Source: Achromobacter piechaudii NBRC 102461
GTDB lineage: Bacteria > Pseudomonadota > Gammaproteobacteria > Burkholderiales > Burkholderiaceae_B
Direction of reading: 5' to 3'
DNA length: 64,000 nt
Assembly (NCBI RefSeq): GCF_001571245.1
Contig: NZ_BCTK01000015.1
Coordinates: 124,001-188,000, forward strand
Below are positions 15,840-24,258 of this stretch, piece by piece (within the stretch, counting starts at the first letter, position 1; the number at the start of each line of letters is the position of its first letter). Both the position numbers and the translations under genes were made by a program. The notes under the pieces are model-generated. The model was not told where the DNA came from, did not search any database, and saw only the letters and a list, made by a program, of their open reading frames with translations.

Positions 15840-16724
15840 CTATCCCCGCGAGCGCCCCAGGTTCAGCACGATCAGCGCCGCGCCCGCCAGCACGAAGGCA
15901 AAGCCCCACCAGTCGGCGGCGGCCGGCCGGTCGCCCACCAGGGCCATCGCCCCGAGCACGCCTACCACCGGCACCATCAGCGTTGTCAGCGCGGCCACCG
16001 TGGCGCTGACGCGCTCGCTCAATACGAACCACAACCAATAGGCCACCGCCGTTCCCAGGATGATGTGGAACGACAGCGCCACCACGATGCGGCCGTTCCA
16101 GCCCTGGGTGGGAAACGACTCACCCGCGATCAGCACGCCGGCCAGCGCGCAGGCCGCGCCCACCGCCAACTGCCACGCCGTGACCACGATGCGATGGCCC
16201 GCCACGGGCCAGCGCTTGAGATACACCGTGCCGGCCGCCCAGCCGAACGCGGCCACCAGCGGAAACACCAGCCCCTTTGTCGCGGCCAGATCGTGCTGGG
16301 CGAACACCGCGCGCAGCACCGGCCAGGCCAGGATCGCCACGCCTGCCGCGCCCAGCGTCAGCGCCAGCGCGCGCCGCCGGTCCAGGCGTTCGCCCAGCAC
16401 CAGCCACGCCAGCAGCGCCGACATCATCGGCATGGTGAAAGTCAGCACCGCCGCGCGCGACGTGCTGGTGCTCAGTTGCGCCCAGGCCACCGCCAGATTG
16501 AAGACGGCCACGGCCAGCACGCCGCCCACGACGATGCCCGGCCACGCAGCGCGCGGCGGCAACAGCGCCAGCCGCTTGGCGCGCGCCAGCAGCAACAGCA
16601 GCACCGCGCCGCTGCCCAGGCCCAGCACGCGCAGGGTGAACGGCGGGAAGATTGAAAGGATGATCTTCACCGCCGGCCAGTTCAGCCCCCAGAACAGGGC
16701 CAACGCCACCGGAATCAGGCGCAC
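15840..16724 (-). CDS. DMT superfamily transporter (EamA)
   Basis: 294 residues with about ten hydrophobic segments and two EamA repeats; the first starts ALALFWGLNWPAVKIIL and the second LVAAFGWAAGTVYLKRW. LTFTMPMMSALLAWLVLGER is the conserved end of repeat one. Likely an inner-membrane exporter of small metabolites. It overlaps the upstream GNAT gene by 10 bases and is therefore probably translated from the same message. It is not a duplicate of the neighbouring EamA gene; the two differ throughout. Confidence 0.87.
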   Translation of the reverse strand: MRLIPVALALFWGLNWPAVKIILSIFPPFTLRVLGLGSGAVLLLLLARAKRLALLPPRAAWPGIVVGGVLAVAVFNLAVAWAQLSTSTSRAAVLTFTMPMMSALLAWLVLGERLDRRRALALTLGAAGVAILAWPVLRAVFAQHDLAATKGLVFPLVAAFGWAAGTVYLKRWPVAGHRIVVTAWQLAVGAACALAGVLIAGESFPTQGWNGRIVVALSFHIILGTAVAYWLWFVLSERVSATVAALTTLMVPVVGVLGAMALVGDRPAAADWWGFAFVLAGAALIVLNLGRSRG

Positions 16725-17443
16725 GCGGCGCGTTCCTGGGCGATCAGATCAGACAGGCCGTGGCGCTGCATGCCTTGCGCGTCGAAGTTCTCGGGGTCCA
16801 GCCAACGCTCGTAGGCGGTGCGCAGCGCCGGCCATTCGCCATCGATGATCGAGAACCATGCGGTGTCGCGGCTGCGGCCCTTGTAGATCGTGGCCTGGCG
16901 GAAGATGCCTTCGAACTGGAAGCCCAGCCGCGCCGCCGCCTGGCGCGACGGCGCGTTCAGGCTGTCGCACTTCCATTCATAGCGGCGGTAGCCCAGCTCA
17001 TCGAAGGCGCGGCGCATCAGCAGGAATTGCGCCTCGGTAGCGATGCGGGTGCGCTTGAGTTGGCGCGAGTACGACACGAAGCCGACCTCGATGGCGCCGT
17101 TGGCCGGGTCGATGCGCATCAACGCCAGCGTGCCGACGGCCCGCCCCGTCGCCAGGTCGATGATGGCGTGGTGCAGCGGGTCGCTGCCCGCCTGGGCCGC
17201 GTCGGCAAACGCCCGGTACGCGGCGGCGTCCTTGAAGGGGCCGATGCCCATGTAGGTCCAGTCGCTATCGTCCGGCGCCCGGCTGAACGCGTCGTACAGA
17301 TCCGCCGCGTGCCGGCCCGCCGACAAGGGTTCCAGCCGGCAGTAACGGCCGATGGCCGGCGTCAGCGGCGGCCGCGCGCGGGCGCTCCAGCCGGGTACGT
17401 CGGGGCCGATAGGTTGTTGAAATGCATTGACGCGGGGTTGCAT
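16715..17443 (-). CDS. GNAT acetyltransferase, RimJ/RimL type
   Basis: 242 residues. The region ATGRAVGTLALMRIDPANGAI followed by VGFVSY and then RTRIATEAQFLLMRRAFD matches the GNAT core; NAPSRQAAARLGFQFEGIFR is the typical C-terminal acetyl-CoA side of the RimJ/RimL group. Such enzymes acetylate protein N-termini, amino acids or small amines; the target is unknown. The ATG at 17443 is chosen because GAGG lies about 9 bases upstream; another ATG is five codons earlier. It is divergent from the MocR gene, with an inverted repeat between. Confidence 0.85.
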   Translation of the reverse strand: MQPRVNAFQQPIGPDVPGWSARARPPLTPAIGRYCRLEPLSAGRHAADLYDAFSRAPDDSDWTYMGIGPFKDAAAYRAFADAAQAGSDPLHHAIIDLATGRAVGTLALMRIDPANGAIEVGFVSYSRQLKRTRIATEAQFLLMRRAFDELGYRRYEWKCDSLNAPSRQAAARLGFQFEGIFRQATIYKGRSRDTAWFSIIDGEWPALRTAYERWLDPENFDAQGMQRHGLSDLIAQERAACA

Positions 17444-17517
17444 GCGACGGAGCCTCATCCAGTTAAGCGCGCGCCGCCGGCCGTGGCGGACGCAACACGC
17501 AGGGCCTCACGATATCG

Positions 17518-17549
17518 GAATCGTGGCATCATAAAAAGCACCACGATTC
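17518..17549. promoter_or_regulatory. Inverted repeat between GNAT and mocR genes
   Basis: GAATCGTGG and CCACGATTC form a perfect 9-bp inverted repeat with a 14-base AT-rich spacer. It ends 17 bases before the earliest mocR start and lies about 75 bases upstream of the GNAT start. It is a candidate operator for the MocR protein controlling both genes. Confidence 0.65.
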
Positions 17550-17566
17550 TTGAATTTAATGGGGCC

Positions 17567-19102
17567 ATGAGCCATCGCGCCATGCACCGTCGGACCATGA
17601 ACACACCCAGCCAGCACTCCCCCGCCGACGCCGCCCTGCTATCGAGCCCGCTTGCGCGCGGCCCCGGCGCGCCACCGCGTCAGCGGCAACTGATCCAGCG
17701 CTTGAAGCAAGCCATCCTGGCAGGCCAATTGCCGGCGGGCGGCAAGCTGCCGTCCTCGCGCGCCTTGTCGGAAGATCTGGCAATTTCACGCAACACGGTG
17801 CTGATCGCCTACGAACAATTGACGGCCGAAGGCTATGTCATCGCCGACCGCCAGGGCACGCGCGTCGCGCCGCTATCGGCCGCCCCGCTTGCGCAGGCGG
17901 GCCGGGCGGCGCGGACGCAGCCATCTGGCCCGCCCGCTCCGGCCGCTCCCGCCACCGCCACACGGCTGTCGCGCATCGTCGCCACGCGCGCGCCCGCCGA
18001 CAGCTCGTTGCCGATGACGCCCGGCACGCCGGCGCTGACACAGTTTCCCCTGAACGCCTGGCGGCGCGCGCAAGACCGCGCGCTGCAAGCCGCGCCCGCC
18101 GCCACGCTGGGCTATGGCCATCCGATAGGCGAACCCGCGCTGCGCGAAGCCATCGCGCAGTATCTGCGGGTGTCGCGCGGCGTGCACTGCGACGCCTCCC
18201 GCATCGTCATCACCGAAGGGGCCCAGGGCGCGCTGGCGCTGTGCGTGCAGTTGCTGACCAACCCCGGCGACACCGCCTGGCTCGAAGAGCCCGGCTATCG
18301 CGGGGCCAAGTCCGCCTTTCATGGCGGCGACCTGAACGTGGTGGCCATGCGGGTGGACGCGGACGGCATCGTCATTCCGGAAGAGGCCTGGCGGACCCAC
18401 CCGCCGCGCCTGATCCAGACCACGCCCACGCACCAATATCCCACCGGCGCCGTACTGTCGGTGGCGCGCCGGCTGGACTTGCTGGAACGCGCGCGGCGCG
18501 CCGGCGCGTGGATCATCGAAGACGACTACGACAGCGAATTCCGGCACCAGGGCGATCCCATCGCGGCCATGCAGGGGCTGCTGCCCGATGCGCCCGTGCT
18601 GTACGTAGGCACGTTCAGCAAGACGCTGTTTCCCGCGCTGCGCCTGGGTTTCCTGGTGTTGCCCGAGGCGCTGGCCCAAAGCGCCCTGCCCTCGGTCGTT
18701 GAAATGCTGCGCGGCGGCCATCGGCTGGAACAACTGACGCTGGCCGCCTTCATCGACAACGGGCAATTCTCGCGCCATCTGGGCCGCATGCGCCGCCTGT
18801 ACCGCGAACGGCAGGCGGCGTTGCGCGACGCGCTGGCCGCGCATTTGCGCGTGGATCACGAGGTTTTGGGCGGGCACAGCGGCCTGCATCTGACGGTGCG
18901 CCTGCCGCCGGAATTTCCCGATCAGGCCATCGTGGCGCTGGCGCGTCAGGTGGGCATGAACCCCAGCGCGCTATCGACCTTCGCGATGGCGCCGCGCGCC
19001 GAAGACAACGGGCTGGTGATCGGCTATGGCAACACCAGCGCCGACCGCTTTCCCGCACTGGTCAGCCGCCTGGGTGAACTGGCCGATCAGGTGCGGCGTT
19101 AG
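17567..19102 (+). CDS. MocR/PdxR-type GntR regulator with aminotransferase domain
   Basis: 511 residues: a GntR winged helix at about 45-115 (QRLKQAILAGQLPAGGKLPS, RALSEDLAISRNTVLIAYEQ) joined by a Pro/Ala-rich linker to a fold-type I aminotransferase domain. The PLP site is present: IEDDYDSEFR carries the Asp, and GTFSKTLFPALRLGF holds the Schiff-base Lys. MocR proteins usually regulate amino-acid, GABA, taurine or vitamin B6 genes; here the divergent GNAT-EamA pair is the likely target. In-frame ATGs at 17582 and 17597 are alternative starts. The stop overlaps that of the convergent small membrane protein. Confidence 0.9.
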   Translation: MSHRAMHRRTMNTPSQHSPADAALLSSPLARGPGAPPRQRQLIQRLKQAILAGQLPAGGKLPSSRALSEDLAISRNTVLIAYEQLTAEGYVIADRQGTRVAPLSAAPLAQAGRAARTQPSGPPAPAAPATATRLSRIVATRAPADSSLPMTPGTPALTQFPLNAWRRAQDRALQAAPAATLGYGHPIGEPALREAIAQYLRVSRGVHCDASRIVITEGAQGALALCVQLLTNPGDTAWLEEPGYRGAKSAFHGGDLNVVAMRVDADGIVIPEEAWRTHPPRLIQTTPTHQYPTGAVLSVARRLDLLERARRAGAWIIEDDYDSEFRHQGDPIAAMQGLLPDAPVLYVGTFSKTLFPALRLGFLVLPEALAQSALPSVVEMLRGGHRLEQLTLAAFIDNGQFSRHLGRMRRLYRERQAALRDALAAHLRVDHEVLGGHSGLHLTVRLPPEFPDQAIVALARQVGMNPSALSTFAMAPRAEDNGLVIGYGNTSADRFPALVSRLGELADQVRR

Positions 19103-19395
19103 TGGACGAGGCCGCCCAGGACCAGCACCGCCAACACCAGCCAGAACAGAAACCCGATCACCGAGCGGCGCAGCAGCGCCTTGACGGCCGCCCACAGGAA
19201 CATCAGCCCCAGCACCAGCAGGACGAAGTTGAAGATCGACGGGTTCATGCCCATCGCCTTGGACAGCCCGCCGTAGAAGTCTCCCAGCGCGCCGCCCAAA
19301 CCGCCCAGCAGCCACTTGATGCCGCCCACCACCGCGCGCAGCGCTTCGCCCAGCATGACGCCGAGCGAGCCGAAAAATCCGTCGTCCTGCGGCAT
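19099..19395 (-). CDS. Small membrane protein of unknown function
   Basis: 98 residues: a Gly-rich amphipathic N-terminal half (GGIKWLLGGLGGALGDFYGG) followed by two hydrophobic helices (FVLLVLGLMFLWAAVKALL and IGFLFWLVLAVLVLGGLVH). The ATG overlaps the stop of the upstream LysE gene (TGATG), showing translational coupling. I do not recognise the family. Its stop shares two bases with the mocR stop on the other strand. Confidence 0.65.
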   Translation of the reverse strand: MPQDDGFFGSLGVMLGEALRAVVGGIKWLLGGLGGALGDFYGGLSKAMGMNPSIFNFVLLVLGLMFLWAAVKALLRRSVIGFLFWLVLAVLVLGGLVH

Positions 19396-20027
19396 CAGCG
19401 GCGCGCGTCCATCAGCATGCGCACGGCCAGCCCGGCCAGCACGGTACCCATCAGCCAGCGCTGGATCACCATCCACAAGGGCCGGCCCGCCAGAAAGCCC
19501 GCGATGGACCCGGCTGTGATGGCGATGACGGCGTTGACCGACAGGCTGATGACCACCTGCGTCATGCCCAGCGCCAGCGACTGCGTGAACACGCTGCCGT
19601 GGTCGGGCTGGATGAATTGCGGCAGCAGCGACACATACATCACTGCAATCTTGGGGTTGAGCAGATTGGTCACCAGCCCCATCGTGAACAGGGTGCGCGG
19701 GCTGCTGCGGGGCAGTTCGCGCACCTGGAACGGCGAGCGGCCACCCGGGCGGATCGCCTGCCAGGCCATATACAAGAGGTACATCGCGCCGCCGATGCGC
19801 AGCGCGTCATAGGCCAGCGGCACCGTCAGCAGCAAGGCGGTGATGCCAAAGGCCGCGCAACAGACATAGAAGATGAAGCCGACCGCCACGCCGCCCAGCG
19901 ATATCAGCCCGGCGCGCGCCCCTTGCGAGATGGATCGCGACACCAGATAGATCATGTTGGGGCCGGGGGTCAGCACCATGCCCAGGGCCACCAGGGCGAA
20001 CGTCAGAAGATGAGTCAGGTCGGGCAT
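19395..20027 (-). CDS. LysE/RhtB family exporter
   Basis: 210 residues, six hydrophobic segments. The conserved N-terminal PGP motif is in LGMVLTPGPNMIYLVSRSIS, and VTNLLNPKIAVMYVSLLPQF is the second family signature. Such proteins export amino acids or their derivatives; the substrate is not predictable. The ATG at 20027 is chosen because upstream sequence of the open frame (to 20297) is not hydrophobic and overlaps the region upstream of the divergent DUF72 gene. It is coupled to the downstream 98-residue membrane protein. Confidence 0.87.
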   Translation of the reverse strand: MPDLTHLLTFALVALGMVLTPGPNMIYLVSRSISQGARAGLISLGGVAVGFIFYVCCAAFGITALLLTVPLAYDALRIGGAMYLLYMAWQAIRPGGRSPFQVRELPRSSPRTLFTMGLVTNLLNPKIAVMYVSLLPQFIQPDHGSVFTQSLALGMTQVVISLSVNAVIAITAGSIAGFLAGRPLWMVIQRWLMGTVLAGLAVRMLMDARR

Positions 20028-20254
20028 GATGAACCGGCGCGCGCCGGAGGATGTCGAAATGGGATTCGCACACGTTATCGCAAAACTGTATCGGAACAGG
20101 TTTTTTTTTGAACGCGCGACCGCCGCCACGCGGACGTGTCGCCAACGCCACACTGCCCCAGAAGCCGCATGCCGATTGGCGCTGGCTGCTTTACGAGCCC
20201 ACGCGGCTGGCGATACAGTGGACCGATTCGTTGGACTGCATGGAGCACCTGGAC

Positions 20255-21079
20255 ATGCCGAAACGTCATCCGTCCGTGGTGGAACGCCCGCCCACAATTC
20301 GCGTCGGTATCGGTGGCTGGACCTACGCGCCCTGGCGCGGCACGTTTTATCCCGAAGGCTTGCCGCACGCGCGTGAATTGGAATACGCCAGCCAGCAGCT
20401 CACCGCGATTGAGATCAACGGCACCTACTACAGCACGCAAAAGCCCGCCACGTTCGCCAAGTGGCGCGACGAAACGCCGGAAGGTTTCGTCTTTTCGCTC
20501 AAGGCCTCGCGCTACGCGACCAACCGGCGCGAGCTTGCCGGCGCGGGCGATTCCATACATCGCTTCATCCATAGCGGCATTGCGGAACTTGGCCCCAAGC
20601 TGGGACCCGTGGTGTGGCAATTCGCGCCGACCAAGACCTTCAACGCCGACGACTTCGGCGAATTCCTGGCGCTGCTGCCCGACAAGGTCGACGGCCTGCC
20701 GCTGCGCCACGTGCTGGACGTGCGCCATGCCAGCTTTGCCTGCGAGGAATACCTGGAGTTGGCCCGCCGCCACCAGGCCGCCACGGTCTATACCGACAGC
20801 GAGGACTTTCCGTCCATCGCCGACCGCACCGCCGATTTTGTCTATGCGCGGCTGATGCGCGCCAGCACTGCCTTCAAGGCAGGCTACGCGCCCAAGGTGC
20901 TGGACGCGTGGGCCGACAGGCTGCGCGACTGGGCGCGCGGCGCCGATCCGGCCGACCTGCCCCGCGTCGGCTCGACGCCCTCGACGCCACACCGTGCACA
21001 GGACGTCTACGCATTTTTCATCAACGGCGCCAAGGAGCGCGCCCCCGCCGCCGCGCGCGCGATGATCGAACGCCTGTAG
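20255..21079 (+). CDS. DUF72 family protein (YecE-like)
   Basis: 274 residues. The DUF72 signatures are visible: IRVGIGGWTYAPWRGTFYP near the start, INGTYYSTQKPATFAKWRDE, FVFSLKASRYATN, and the later HVLDVRHASFACEE. It has a TIM-barrel fold with no firmly established enzymatic function. The ATG at 20255 has a GGAG about 9 bases upstream; one at 20240 is possible. The 227-base spacer from the divergent LysE gene holds a run of nine T (20101-20109) next to a weak CTGT/ACAG hairpin. Confidence 0.88.
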   Translation: MPKRHPSVVERPPTIRVGIGGWTYAPWRGTFYPEGLPHARELEYASQQLTAIEINGTYYSTQKPATFAKWRDETPEGFVFSLKASRYATNRRELAGAGDSIHRFIHSGIAELGPKLGPVVWQFAPTKTFNADDFGEFLALLPDKVDGLPLRHVLDVRHASFACEEYLELARRHQAATVYTDSEDFPSIADRTADFVYARLMRASTAFKAGYAPKVLDAWADRLRDWARGADPADLPRVGSTPSTPHRAQDVYAFFINGAKERAPAAARAMIERL

Positions 21080-21178
21080 CGAGCGCGGGCGGCGGCTGGC
21101 TGCTTACTGCGAGATCGGCGCGCGGCGGGGCAAGCCTCTTGCCGCGCGACCGCTCATGGCGCCGTGAAGAACCGCCTC

Positions 21179-22537
21179 TTACTGCGCAACCGGCGTGCGC
21201 AGCGTGACGAATTCTTCGGCGGCCGTCGGGTGGATGCCGATGGTGTCGTCAAACACCTGCTTGGTCGCGCCCGCCTTGAGCGCCACGGCGATGCCCTGCA
21301 CGATCTCGCCCGCATCGGGGCCGACCATGTGCACGCCCAGCACGCGGTCCGTCTTGGCGTCCACGATCAGCTTCATCAGCGTCTTTTCCTGCGACTCCGT
21401 CAGCGTCAGCTTCATCGGCCGGAAGCGGCTTTCGAAGATCTTGAGCTCGTAGCCAGCTTCGCGCGCCTCTTCAGTCGTCATGCCCACCGTGCCGATATTG
21501 GGCAGGCTGAACACGGCGGTCGGAATCAGCTTGTAGTCCACCTTGCGGTATTCCTCGGGGCGGAACAGGCGGCGCGCCACGGCCATGCCTTCAGCCAGCG
21601 CCACGGGCGTGAGCGGCACGCGGCCGATCACATCGCCAATCGCCAGGATGGACGGCTCGGCCGTGCGGTATTCGTCGTCGACCTCGATGAAGCCGTCTTC
21701 GCGCAGCTTGACGCCGGTGTTCTCCAAGCCCAGGTTGTCCAGCATCGGACGGCGACCCGTGGCGTAGAAGACGCAATCGGTCTCGATGACCGAACCGTCT
21801 TTCAGCGTGGCGGCCAGCGAGCCATCGGGCTGCTTGTCGATACGGGCCAGGTCGGTGAAAAAGCGCAGGTCTACGCCCTTTTTCGACAGCTCGTCGCGCA
21901 GGTGTTCGCGCACGCCCTGATCAAAGCCGCGCAGGAACAGGGGGCCACGGTAGGCCTGCACGGTCTGCGCGCCCAAGCCATTGAAAATAGAGGCGAATTC
22001 GACGGCGATGTAGCCGCCGCCCACCACCAGCACGCGTCGCGGCAATTCCGGCAGGAAGAACGCCTCGTTCGAGGTGATGGCGTGTTCCTTGCCGGGAATG
22101 TCCGGCACGCTCGGCCAGCCGCCCGTGGCGACCAGGATGTTGGCGGCGGTGTGGCGCTGGCCGTTGATTTCGACGGTATGGGGGTCGACGATGCGGGCGT
22201 GGCCTTCCAGCAGCGTCACGCCGCTATTGACCAGCAGATTGCGGTAGATGCCGTTCAGGCGTTCGATTTCGCGGTTCTTGTTGGCGATCAGCGTGGCCCA
22301 GTCAAAAGACGGCTTGCCTGCGCTCCAGCCAAAGCCATGGGCCTGTTCGAAGTCTTCGCTGTAGTGGGCGCCGTAGACCAGCAGCTTCTTGGGCACGCAG
22401 CCCACGTTGACGCAGGTGCCGCCCAGGTAGCGGCTTTCCGCCACGGCCACGCGCGCGCCGAAGCCCGCTGCGAAACGGGCCGCGCGCACGCCGCCAGAGC
22501 CCGCGCCGATCACAAACAGATCAAAATCGAATGCCAT
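21179..22537 (-). CDS. gor: Glutathione-disulfide reductase
   Basis: 452 residues, the normal length. FAD-binding GAGSGG at 11-16, the redox disulfide C42/C47 in [13 protein letters not shown], the NADPH site [15 protein letters not shown] followed by two Arg in [11 protein letters not shown] (NADPH rather than NADH specificity), and the C-terminal [12 protein letters not shown] that supplies the catalytic His-Glu pair. It reduces oxidised glutathione in the cytosol. The ATG at 22537 has AAGGAAA about 6 bases upstream. It is divergent from the racemase gene and convergent with DUF72. Confidence 0.96.
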   Translation of the reverse strand: MAFDFDLFVIGAGSGGVRAARFAAGFGARVAVAESRYLGGTCVNVGCVPKKLLVYGAHYSEDFEQAHGFGWSAGKPSFDWATLIANKNREIERLNGIYRNLLVNSGVTLLEGHARIVDPHTVEINGQRHTAANILVATGGWPSVPDIPGKEHAITSNEAFFLPELPRRVLVVGGGYIAVEFASIFNGLGAQTVQAYRGPLFLRGFDQGVREHLRDELSKKGVDLRFFTDLARIDKQPDGSLAATLKDGSVIETDCVFYATGRRPMLDNLGLENTGVKLREDGFIEVDDEYRTAEPSILAIGDVIGRVPLTPVALAEGMAVARRLFRPEEYRKVDYKLIPTAVFSLPNIGTVGMTTEEAREAGYELKIFESRFRPMKLTLTESQEKTLMKLIVDAKTDRVLGVHMVGPDAGEIVQGIAVALKAGATKQVFDDTIGIHPTAAEEFVTLRTPVAQ

Positions 22538-22657
22538 GTTGTTTCCTTCGCTAAAGCCCGTGGGCCCGCGTTCACTGTCCGGGAAAAGCGTATTTAACAC
22601 CACCGGCGCAAGACGTGGAAAATACGGGACCAGCGACTTGAACCGGGAACCCACGCC

Positions 22658-23362
22658 ATGAACACCGTCCCTTTGCATATCGGCATCGTTGCCTGCTCGG
22701 CCGAAGGCGCAGCGCTGTGCTATCGCACGCTGTGCGCGGAAGGCGCGCAGCGCATGGGGCCGCATGCGCACCCCGAAATTTCCCTGCACACCCATTCCTT
22801 GGCGGATTACGTCGCGTGCCTGGATAAGGACGACCTGGCCGGCGTCGGCGCGCTGATGCTGTCTTCCGCCGACAAGGTGGCGCGCGCCGGGGCCGATTTC
22901 CTGATCTGCCCCGACAACACTATCCATCAGGCGATGGGCCATGTGCTGCCACGCTCGCCGCTGCCCTGGCTGCACATCGCCGAGGAAGTCGCCCGCCAGG
23001 CCCATGCGCGCGGGTTCCGTCGCCTGGGCATCCTGGGCACGCGATGGCTGGTCGATAGCGAGGTCTACCCCGAGAAGCTGGGCGCGCAAGGCTTGGACTT
23101 CGTCCGTCCCGACAAGGCAGACCGCGCCGAGCTGGGCCGCATCATCATGGATGAACTCGTCTATGGCGACTTCCAGCCGGTCTCGGTGGTGCGCCTGCAA
23201 GCCATCGTCCAGCGTTTACGCGACGCGGGCTGCGACGCGGTGGTGCTGGGCTGCACCGAACTGCCGCTGGTGCTGAACGACGGCAACTGCGTGCTGCCCA
23301 CGCTGGACTCCACCCGCATCCTGGCGCGCGCCGCGTTGGCGCGGGCCCTGGCGCCGCGCTGA
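22658..23362 (+). CDS. Aspartate/glutamate racemase family protein
   Basis: 234 residues with the two catalytic Cys of the family: C84 in [11 protein letters not shown] and C199 in [11 protein letters not shown]. It would interconvert L- and D-amino acids without PLP, most likely aspartate. The N-terminal Cys in IVACSAEGA sits where the YgeA-like group has the substrate loop. The gene starts 120 bases from divergent gor and is convergent with the Crp-like gene 6 bases away. A D-amino-acid dehydrogenase gene lies 13 kb further on, but no operon link exists. Confidence 0.86.
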   Translation: MNTVPLHIGIVACSAEGAALCYRTLCAEGAQRMGPHAHPEISLHTHSLADYVACLDKDDLAGVGALMLSSADKVARAGADFLICPDNTIHQAMGHVLPRSPLPWLHIAEEVARQAHARGFRRLGILGTRWLVDSEVYPEKLGAQGLDFVRPDKADRAELGRIIMDELVYGDFQPVSVVRLQAIVQRLRDAGCDAVVLGCTELPLVLNDGNCVLPTLDSTRILARAALARALAPR

Positions 23363-23368
23363 TCGCGG

Positions 23369-24079
23369 CTAGATCTGGTCCAGGCCGAACTGCCGCAAAC
23401 GGGCCAGGTCCAGCACCTTGATCTGGTGATACGCCAGCGCCAGGATGCCGGCGTCGGCCAGGGTCTGCAAAGCCTGGTTCACGCGCTGGCGCGACAAGCC
23501 CGTCAAATAGCCGAGTTCTTCCTGCGAAATGGCCAGCGTCAGGTCGGTGGACGGATACAGCTGCGGATTGAACAGTTGCGCCAGCGACTGCGCCACGCGC
23601 GCATCGGCGTCCAGCAGGCGATGGTTCTGGATGGATGCGATGAATTCGCCCATGCGGTCATTCAACTGGCCGATGACGAAATGCGAAAACGGCAGGCTGG
23701 CGGCCAGCAGCGCGTGGAACGTCGCAGCCGGCACCGCCATCACCAGCGAGGGCTGGATCGCCACCACATCGTATTTGCGCAGCTCGCGCTTGATGACGCT
23801 GCCTTCGCCGAACCAGCCGCCCCGGGGCACTCCCGAAAACGTGCAACTGCGTCCCGATTCGTTATAGATGGCCAGCTTGAGCAGGCCGGTATGCACGCCC
23901 AGCCAGTAGTCCGAGGGCGCATTGCGCCGCGCAATCCAGGCCCCATTGGCCACGTGTTCCGCGCGCGAGGTCGCCAGCACCAGATCCTGGTGGCTGGCTT
24001 GCAGCGCGCCAAACCAGGAACAGGCGCGAAACAGCTCGGCCAGGGCGGCGGCGGAAACAATGTTTGAAACATCGGACAT
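23369..24079 (-). CDS. Crp/Fnr family transcriptional regulator
   Basis: 236 residues: a cyclic-nucleotide-type beta-roll domain (about 20-140) and a C-terminal winged helix, LAISQEELGYLTGLSRQRVNQAL. There is no N-terminal Cys cluster of the FNR type, so it is unlikely to be an oxygen sensor. The beta-roll lacks an obvious full cAMP-binding signature, so the effector is unknown. It is divergent from the acyl-CoA ligase/dehydrogenase pair, with a 22-base inverted repeat between them, and probably controls that pair and itself. Confidence 0.88.
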   Translation of the reverse strand: MSDVSNIVSAAALAELFRACSWFGALQASHQDLVLATSRAEHVANGAWIARRNAPSDYWLGVHTGLLKLAIYNESGRSCTFSGVPRGGWFGEGSVIKRELRKYDVVAIQPSLVMAVPAATFHALLAASLPFSHFVIGQLNDRMGEFIASIQNHRLLDADARVAQSLAQLFNPQLYPSTDLTLAISQEELGYLTGLSRQRVNQALQTLADAGILALAYHQIKVLDLARLRQFGLDQI

Positions 24080-24123
24080 GGGCGGAACCGTGTAAAACTG
24101 GCAGTTTGCAGGGTCGGCCGGCG

Positions 24124-24145
24124 GTCTGTCATGCAGGCGACAGAC
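24124..24145. promoter_or_regulatory. 22-base inverted repeat, candidate Crp-type operator
   Basis: GTCTGTC and GACAGAC are perfect 7-base arms separated by 8 bases, 45 bases upstream of the Crp-like start codon and about 115 bases upstream of the ligase gene. The 22-base span equals that of a Crp/Fnr family site, although the arm sequence is not the TGTGA of E. coli Crp. Confidence 0.65.
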
Positions 24146-24258
24146 AGCATTTTCGGCCCGCCCCTAAGCTCACGCAAGCGACGGGAATCAAACTTTCCGC
24201 GATCAGCAAACCTCGAACAAGACAGGGGCCGCCCGCGCGCCCCACTCGGAGACTACGC

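Noticed and set aside
14876..16724. Two neighbouring EamA transporters considered a duplication
   Set aside because: They are convergent and differ throughout, so there is no sign of recent duplication.
20085..20109. Weak hairpin and T9 run considered an intrinsic terminator
   Set aside because: The stem has only four contiguous GC-poor pairs and lies upstream of two divergent genes, with no gene ending there.
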